Source of the DNA: Patagioenas fasciata
Lineage: Eukaryota; Chordata; Aves; Columbiformes; Columbidae
Assembly (NCBI RefSeq): GCF_037038585.1
Contig: NW_027288510.1
Coordinates: 4,097,001 to 4,161,000 of the forward strand
DNA length: 64,000 nucleotides
Direction of reading: 5' to 3'
Shown here: piece after piece, positions 58,541 to 64,000 of the stretch
Numbering within the stretch: position 1 is the first letter of the stretch
Layout: every line of letters begins with the position of its first letter
The notes under the pieces: model-generated
Told to the model about the DNA's origin: nothing
Seen by the model: only the letters and a program-made list of their open reading frames with translations
The model's database searches: none
Made by a program: the position numbers and the translations under genes

Positions 58541-59050
58541 ACAGCCGCCTCCCTTGGCCCACACGAAGCTGCACAGGCCACGCGCTGCTCCAACAGGAAC
58601 GTGCTGGGGACACCCGGGTTTCTCATGGCGGCCTCTGCGCGGTCACCTGCACAAAGCACCAAGAGACCGGCAGCTGTGGGCTCAGCTCCGGGGGTTCCCG
58701 GGACCGGGGTCTCCAAGGGCCCGTTCGCACACGGATCTTTGTGCGCGCGCCCCGACCGCGGGCGCCTCTCCCGCCCCCATCCCGACCCGCCGCTCGCTCC
58801 CCCGGACCCGCCGCTCGCCCCCCCGGACCCGCCGCTCGCTCCCCCGGACCCGCCGCTCGCCCCCCCGGACCCGCCGCTCGCTCCCCCGGACCCGCCGCTC
58901 GCCCCCCCGGACACGCCGCTCGCCCCCCGGACCCGCTCAGCAGCCTCCGCTCGCCCCAGCCCTGTAGCCGGAAATTGCGTCACCGGGAGGGGCGAGCCGA
59001 GCGGCGCTGCCGGCAGGACCCCGACAGAGCTGTCCGATTATTCGCCTGAC
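58541..59050. promoter_or_regulatory. CpG island containing a minisatellite
   Basis: CpG-dense, GC-rich sequence. A gene promoter is likely nearby, but I cannot assign strand or gene. Confidence 0.5.
58789..58935. repeat. 21-bp minisatellite, about 7 units
   Basis: The unit is CCGCTCGCCCCCCCGGACCC plus one base, alternating with a variant that has CTCC, so the true period may be 42 bp. Because 21 is divisible by 3, every frame is open: Pro/Leu/Ala/Asp on plus and Gly/Ser/Ala on minus. That explains the long open frames here. Confidence 0.93.
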
Positions 59051-59596
59051 CCGCCAAATTTTTATACGAAATGTGAATGAGTTGAGCAGTTATTAAAATA
59101 ACAAAGTCTCTGGCAGCCGTGCCGTCATGGTGGCTCAGAGAGTGGAAAACCCCCTGAACTGCAGGTCAGCCTCAGCTCTCAGATGAGCTCCTCCCCGCCC
59201 TCCGCACCGCTGACCCCGCAGCACAAAGCGCGACCGGCGCGTCCCGCGGGCGGACTCGGTGTCCGCGCTCGTTCGTCGCCTCCTCGCTGGCTGCAGCGGG
59301 ACTGAGGGGCTGTGGGTTCCAAACCTGCGGTTTGCTGCCCTTGCACAGAGGAGAAGGCTCGGCTGCTGAGAGCAGGTTCCGTGTTAAACTCGGCTGAAGA
59401 GAAGTTTCTCCTCCTGGGATCTCAGAACAGCAGCAGCTCCAAGGAACTGACAGAGCATGGGCCGCGGGCATTTCTCAGTGTCTGTGCTGAGAGGTTTGAT
59501 CTGGGCGTTGTTAATGCCAGAAAGAGGTGGAAAGATAGAGAGATAAAGATGAGGGGTCGTGCTGCACAGAGTTACAGCATTTTTGCAAATGAGGAA

Positions 59597-59672
59597 CTGA
59601 AATAGTGTAAGAAACTACTGAAATAGTGTAAGAAACTGAAATAGTGTAAGAAAAAGCTTACGCTTTTTCTAT
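59597..59672. repeat. Short tandem repeat with terminal hairpin
   Basis: Three copies of a CTGAAATAGTGTAAGAAA-like unit are followed by AGAAAAAGC-TTAC-GCTTTTTCT, a perfect 9-bp stem with a 4-base loop. Confidence 0.8.
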
Positions 59673-59784
59673 GGATAAACAACATTTAATCCAATTCCTT
59701 AACTGTATTCCTTGAACACGTGTTCGTTAGAGCACAAGCCAAACAGCGCTGGGTGCACGGGCGATTCACTCTTTGTACTGGACA

Positions 59785-60190
59785 TTCACATTAACAGTGC
59801 TGATAGTGGTTACATCACCAATCCCGTGTCCATTTCAATTTCAATTCCCCTGGTCCTTGGGTTACTCCCCAGGTTCTTTCTCCCGTCCGTGGTCCTTTAA
59901 CTCGAGAGCCGTGTGTCCACCCTTTCTCTGCAGTCCGAACGGCTGGTTCTGTAGTTAATAAGGCAAGAAAAGGTCCTTCCCATCGTGGGGTCAGAGTTTC
60001 CTCTTTCCAGGTTTTAATTAGTACTTTATCCCCAGGTTGTATTTTATGAATCGGAAACCCTAAAGGCAGAGTCTGATTTAAAATCTCTTTCTCCCTTCAT
60101 TTAGTTCCTGCGACTATAAACTTCATATGCAATTTCAATTAGCTGAGCAATAGTTACATCCCTCAGCTCCTCCCTTTTGTAGTTTCTTAC
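59785..60190 (-). pseudogene. pol: Class I retroviral integrase C-terminal fragment
   Basis: The minus strand encodes PGDKVLIKTWKEET, then WEGPFLALLTTEPAV and SRVKG, an integrase GPY/F-type module. It is the same family as the fragments in the amplicon spacers and is better preserved, with Trp in place of both TGA codons. Recognisable env was not found to its left. Confidence 0.75.
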
Positions 60191-61959
60191 ACTAATTTCA
60201 GACCCAGATCAGTCTGTGCGCAGAACAACACTGACTGCAACACAGCTAACCCAGAATTTCACATTCACATCACTTCCCCCTCTCATTTACTCTCATGTGT
60301 ACAGATGCATCTGAACGGGGAGCGTGGTGGCACTTTAATAATGGAACCGGTTCTCATTTTGTAATTATCTCCCCGAACAAAATTCTTTTGGTACCAAATA
60401 TAAACGTGCGAAGTAAAAGGCTGAGCTCAGACACGCAAACCGCACGCCAAGCTCAAATATACAAACAGATCACAATTACATTCATTGAAGACAACATCTC
60501 GATTTTAGCCTTGCGCCTTTGGGCCGCTCGCTGCTCAGCCGGGTGGAGGCACCGCTGGGGCTCCTGACAAACAGGGCAGTGCGGCTGGAGCCCCATCGGC
60601 ACCCGCCCCGCTGCTCCAGCGAGCTGGGCTGGGCAAGGCTTTGATTGGTGTCCATCTGGGTGATACAACTGTTATCCCAAAACCAGGGGTCTGTACTCGG
60701 TGTGCACACGGAAGAAAAGCCACATTTAGTACACCGAGATGAGACACAGCCTGTCAAAAGCAGCACGAAAAACACACGTTCTCACTGTTTTCCCTACACA
60801 CTACACTGAATTCTAAACAATGTAGCCTTGTATTAACTTTCCAAACATTAACATACTGTGTTTTCCAGTAAAACATAGGCTGTGTTGTAAATCCAAAGCG
60901 AGTAATGCCATGGTTTGCACAGTTCTGATGTGAATATTGGTGTTTGTGCCCAGCAACACATTGTATTTCATTGTGAATGCGCCAGAATATTTCCGGTCTG
61001 ACTTTGTGTTGTACAGATAATGTCAGATTGGTTTTAGATCGTGTGGGTTCAAGGTTTGCACAGCTGAACGTGCTGCCGTGGTGTGCGTCTGTCTGTCCAG
61101 AGCCGGTAACGTGTATGTTTGTACAGCTTGTGTGTGATTTCTGTTTCTTGCAATAACAATTGTTTGGAGTGTGGTTTTTGCCATTTTCACATTGTATCAC
61201 TCAGCTCTTGTTTTTCAATGCTTTTTTTTTTGCCTAATGGTTTTTGGAAAAGTTCTCAAAAACCACTGAGAAACCGTTATTGCTAAACTTGGTGCTGTTT
61301 CTTTCTTGTGAGTTGGGGCTTCAAAGAAATACCCAAACCAATACATTCCATACATTTGGAAGACAGTTCTGTGCAGCTAAATGATTCCTTTTCTTGTCCT
61401 TAAATACTTGGGCATTTGTGCTAGAACTGTGTAACAGGAGTGATATTGTTGGGGCACCTCTGAGTGTAAGTTTGTCTTGGATAGATTGCCATGAATGTAG
61501 ACACTGCTGCTCCACAAAGTGATGTTCTGAAGTTCTGCATTTGATCTTTTCACTTCATCTGATGAAGCAGTGGAGTTTAATCGTTTGTCTGCAAATGAAA
61601 CTCCCTAAAAGGCAGTGTACAGGGAACCTGTGGCAGGGAGCTCCTGATTCCCACCTGACTCCTCCAAAGGCCTCTCTTAAAAGTGAACAAAAGCCAACAA
61701 AAGCTGCGGCCCCTCCCTCCTGGGCCACTGCGGTGGGCGCCTCCCCTGAGACCACAGGAAGGTCCAGGCTCCTTGTCCTGAGTGGTCAGGGCATCGCTGG
61801 CAGGTGGCACCTGCTCGCCTGCTCAGGGCCACTCTTGGGTGCCTTCATGGCCCAAAATCCCCGGGGATGCCACAGGGCCACCCACTTTTTCCTCGCAGAG
61901 GGCACCAGTGCCCAGGAGGCCTGGACATAGAGGTGGGCAGGGAAATGGAGATAGGCTGG
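60191..61959. other. Single-copy DNA, no gene recognised
   Basis: No family-like frames were seen. A 148-codon minus-strand open frame at 60754-61200 has no recognisable domain and sits in mixed-composition DNA. Confidence 0.4.
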
Positions 61960-62582
61960 TGTCGAGGGTTAAGATTGCGGGGTGACAATCAAACCCTGGC
62001 AGATGTGTTGTCAACCTCCTCTCCCCCCCACTTCCCCCTTTTGCCCCTCTATCTCCCCCCTTCCCACTCAGGGCAGGCGATCGGGAGGGGAAGAAGCACA
62101 GAGGGGAGAGAGTTGGAAAAGTTCAAGATGTTTTACTGATGCTACTGATGAGAACAGAGAAAATAATACAAATATACAAAACCCATCTTGTAAGTCTGAG
62201 CAACTGCAGAGCAGGCACCCAAAGTCCTGGATTGGACTCTGCAGCCAACCGGAGCTGGATTCAGTCTCTCACTGGCCTCCGTTCGCAGGGACGACCAGCA
62301 AGGTCCTCTCCTGATGTCAGCCATGAGCAGAAGGGAAGGAAAAAGGCAAAAGGGAAGGAAAAGGAACGAGATCCTCGTGATCTCCCGCTTTTATATGAAG
62401 TATTCACGTGAATGGAATGTTATTCACCGTTGGTCAGTCTCTTGGTCACCAGTTTCTCGTTGCCCCTCTCGCGAGATGTCCATCCGTGCTTATCAATAAG
62501 TTTGCATTCCATTGCTGGGTTTGCCAAAACATGTGTTGGGTTCTCCAGGAAAATGCAGCTGACATGAAGGCTTTGGCTGACA
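61960..62582 (-). mobile_element. Solo LTR of ERVL type
   Basis: On the minus strand it starts TGTCAGCCAAAGCC and ends AACCCTCGACA, consistent with TG...CA LTR ends. A TATA box (CATATAAAAG, plus positions 62388-62397) is followed by typical pyrimidine-rich R/U5 sequence. I found no matching target duplication at the two ends, so the ends may be slightly off or the duplication has decayed. Confidence 0.65.
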
Positions 62583-62621
62583 GGCAAATTCACTAAAAGA
62601 GAAACTTGTTTTTAACAAAAC

Positions 62622-64000
62622 CAGGACCCCAGGGCCCAAGGGACAAGGGGGGTCCCCACGGTGCCACGATGAGCCCTGGGGACAAGGGGGTACCCCGGAT
62701 GTCACAATGGGCCATGGGGACTATGGGGGGTACCCAGGATGTCACAATGAGCCCTGGGGACAAAGTGGGGTCCTGGGAAGTCACAATGGGTCCCAGTGAC
62801 AAAGGGGGTGTCCATGGTGCCACAATGGGCCCTGGGGACAAAGCGGGATCGCCAGGATGTCACAATGGGCTCTGGGGACAATGAGGGGTCCAGGGACACC
62901 ACAATGGGCCCTGGGGACAAAGGGGTTCCCCAGGATGTCACAATGGGCCCTGGGGACAGAGGGGTCCCCTGAATGTCACAATGGGCCCTGGGGACAAGGA
63001 GGGTCCTGGGATGTCAGAATGGGTCCTGGGGAAAAAGAGGGGTCCTGGGATGTCACAATGGGCTCTTGGGACAAAGGGGGTCTGCACCGTGTAACAATTG
63101 GCCCTGGGGACAAAGGGGGGTCCCCAGGATGTCACAATGAGCCCTGGGGACAAAGGGGGTTCCCACGGTGTCACAATGGGCCCTGGGGACAACGGGGTGT
63201 CCTGAAACGTCACAATGGACCCTGGGGACAAAGTGGGGTCCTGGGATGTCACAATGGGCCCTGCAGACAAGGGGGGTCACCACGGTGTCACAATGGGCCC
63301 TGGGGACAATGGGGGTCCCCATGGTGTCACAATGCGCCCTGCGGACAAAGTGGAATCCTGGAATGTCACAATGGGCCCTGGGGACAATGGGAGGTGCCTA
63401 GGGTGTCACAATGGGCCCTGAGGACAAGGAGGGGGCCCATGGTGTCACAGTGGGTCCCCAGTGACAAGCGAGTTCCCCATGTTGTCCCAATAGGCCCTGG
63501 AGACAAAGGCGGGTCCTCTGAATGTCAGAATGGGCCCTGGGGACAAAGGGGGGTCCCATCCTGTCACAATGGGCACTGGGGACAATGGGGGGTCCTGGGA
63601 TGTTACAATGGGTCCTGAGGACAAAGGGGGGTCCCCATGGTGTCACAATGGGCACTGGGGACGAGGGGGTCCCCAGGATGTCACAATGGGCCCTGGGGAC
63701 AATGGGGGTCCTTGGATCTCACAATGGGCCCTGGGGACAAAGGCTGCTCCTTAGGATGTCACAATGGGCTCTGGGGACAAAGTGGGGTCCTTGGATGTCA
63801 CAATGGGCCCCAGTGACAAAGGGGGTCCCCATGGTGTCACAATGGCCTCTGGGGACAAAGGGGGTGCCCTGGATGTTACAATGGGCCCTGGGGACAAAGG
63901 AGGTCACCCAGAATGTCACAATGGGCCCCACTGACAAGGGGGGTCCCCACGGTGTCACAATGGGCCCTGGGGAAACGGGGAGTGCTGGGACGTCACAATG
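62622..64000. repeat. 39-bp G-rich minisatellite, about 35 units, runs off the right edge
   Basis: The unit is close to GGGCCCTGGGGACAAAGGGG followed by GTCCCCAGGATGTCACAAT. CACAATG landmarks are spaced 39 or 40 bp (62703, 62743, 62782, 62821, 62861, 62900 and on). Units vary by substitutions and 1-bp indels. Thirteen-codon periodicity gives long but meaningless open frames on both strands. Confidence 0.97.

Noticed and set aside
58138-58983. 281-codon minus-strand open frame with Gly/Ser/Ala repeats
   Set aside because: The repeat part is the 21-bp minisatellite translated, and the rest has no family match.
62622-64000. CRISPR-like array
   Set aside because: The whole 39-bp unit repeats with no unique spacers, in a vertebrate genome. 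It is a minisatellite.

Overview
The window is vertebrate, almost certainly avian, nuclear DNA. The evidence is spliced genes, CR1 LINE 3' ends, CpG-island promoters, ERVL-type, class I and class II endogenous retroviruses, and GC-rich minisatellites. No bacterial features are present.

From 1 to about 51,707 the sequence is a tandem segmental amplification. Position 1 recurs at 14,195, 34,782 and 51,222, at spacings of 14,194, 20,587 and 16,440 bp, with only a few differences per kb. Every unit carries, on the minus strand, a compact gene that I identify from its exons as a paralogue of RGL1 (Ral guanine nucleotide dissociation stimulator-like 1). It has a REM (RasGEF-N) domain, a CDC25 RasGEF domain and a C-terminal Ras-association (RA) domain. 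Copy 1 (6754 to 181) runs off the left edge. Copy 2 (20949 to 10703) has lost its last two exons. Copy 3 (41652 to 30194) is complete through a terminal stop and carries an in-frame triplicated 54-bp segment in the REM exon. Copy 4 (51617 to 46634) lacks its promoter and first seven exons. All three copies in which the exon is visible share an in-frame TGA at the very end of the CDC25 domain, while the RA exons downstream remain open. Relative to RGL1 the gene has an extra acidic-repeat N-terminus (155 codons, exon 2) and lacks a segment inside the CDC25 domain.

Between gene copies lies a repeated spacer. Reading leftwards from each gene 3' end it contains an A/T-rich satellite of about 105 bp period (deleted to about 265 bp in the copy 1/2 spacer), an unassigned 730-bp block, a decayed class I retroviral fragment (integrase C-terminus, env with an internal deletion, polypurine tract and partial 3' LTR), and then the CpG-island promoter of the next gene. 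The copy 2/3 spacer alone has a young class II provirus (22,380-26,635; 6-bp target duplication, 329-bp LTRs differing at 3 sites, tRNA-Trp primer site) inserted inside the older env. It keeps gag and integrase but has lost protease and reverse transcriptase.

From 51,708 to 64,000 the sequence is single-copy and GC-rich. It holds a 4.75-kb segment bounded by 363-bp inverted repeats, a tentative small secreted-peptide gene on the minus strand (54,020-55,002), a CpG island with a 21-bp minisatellite, another class I retroviral integrase fragment, a solo LTR of ERVL type, and a 39-bp G-rich minisatellite that continues past the right edge.
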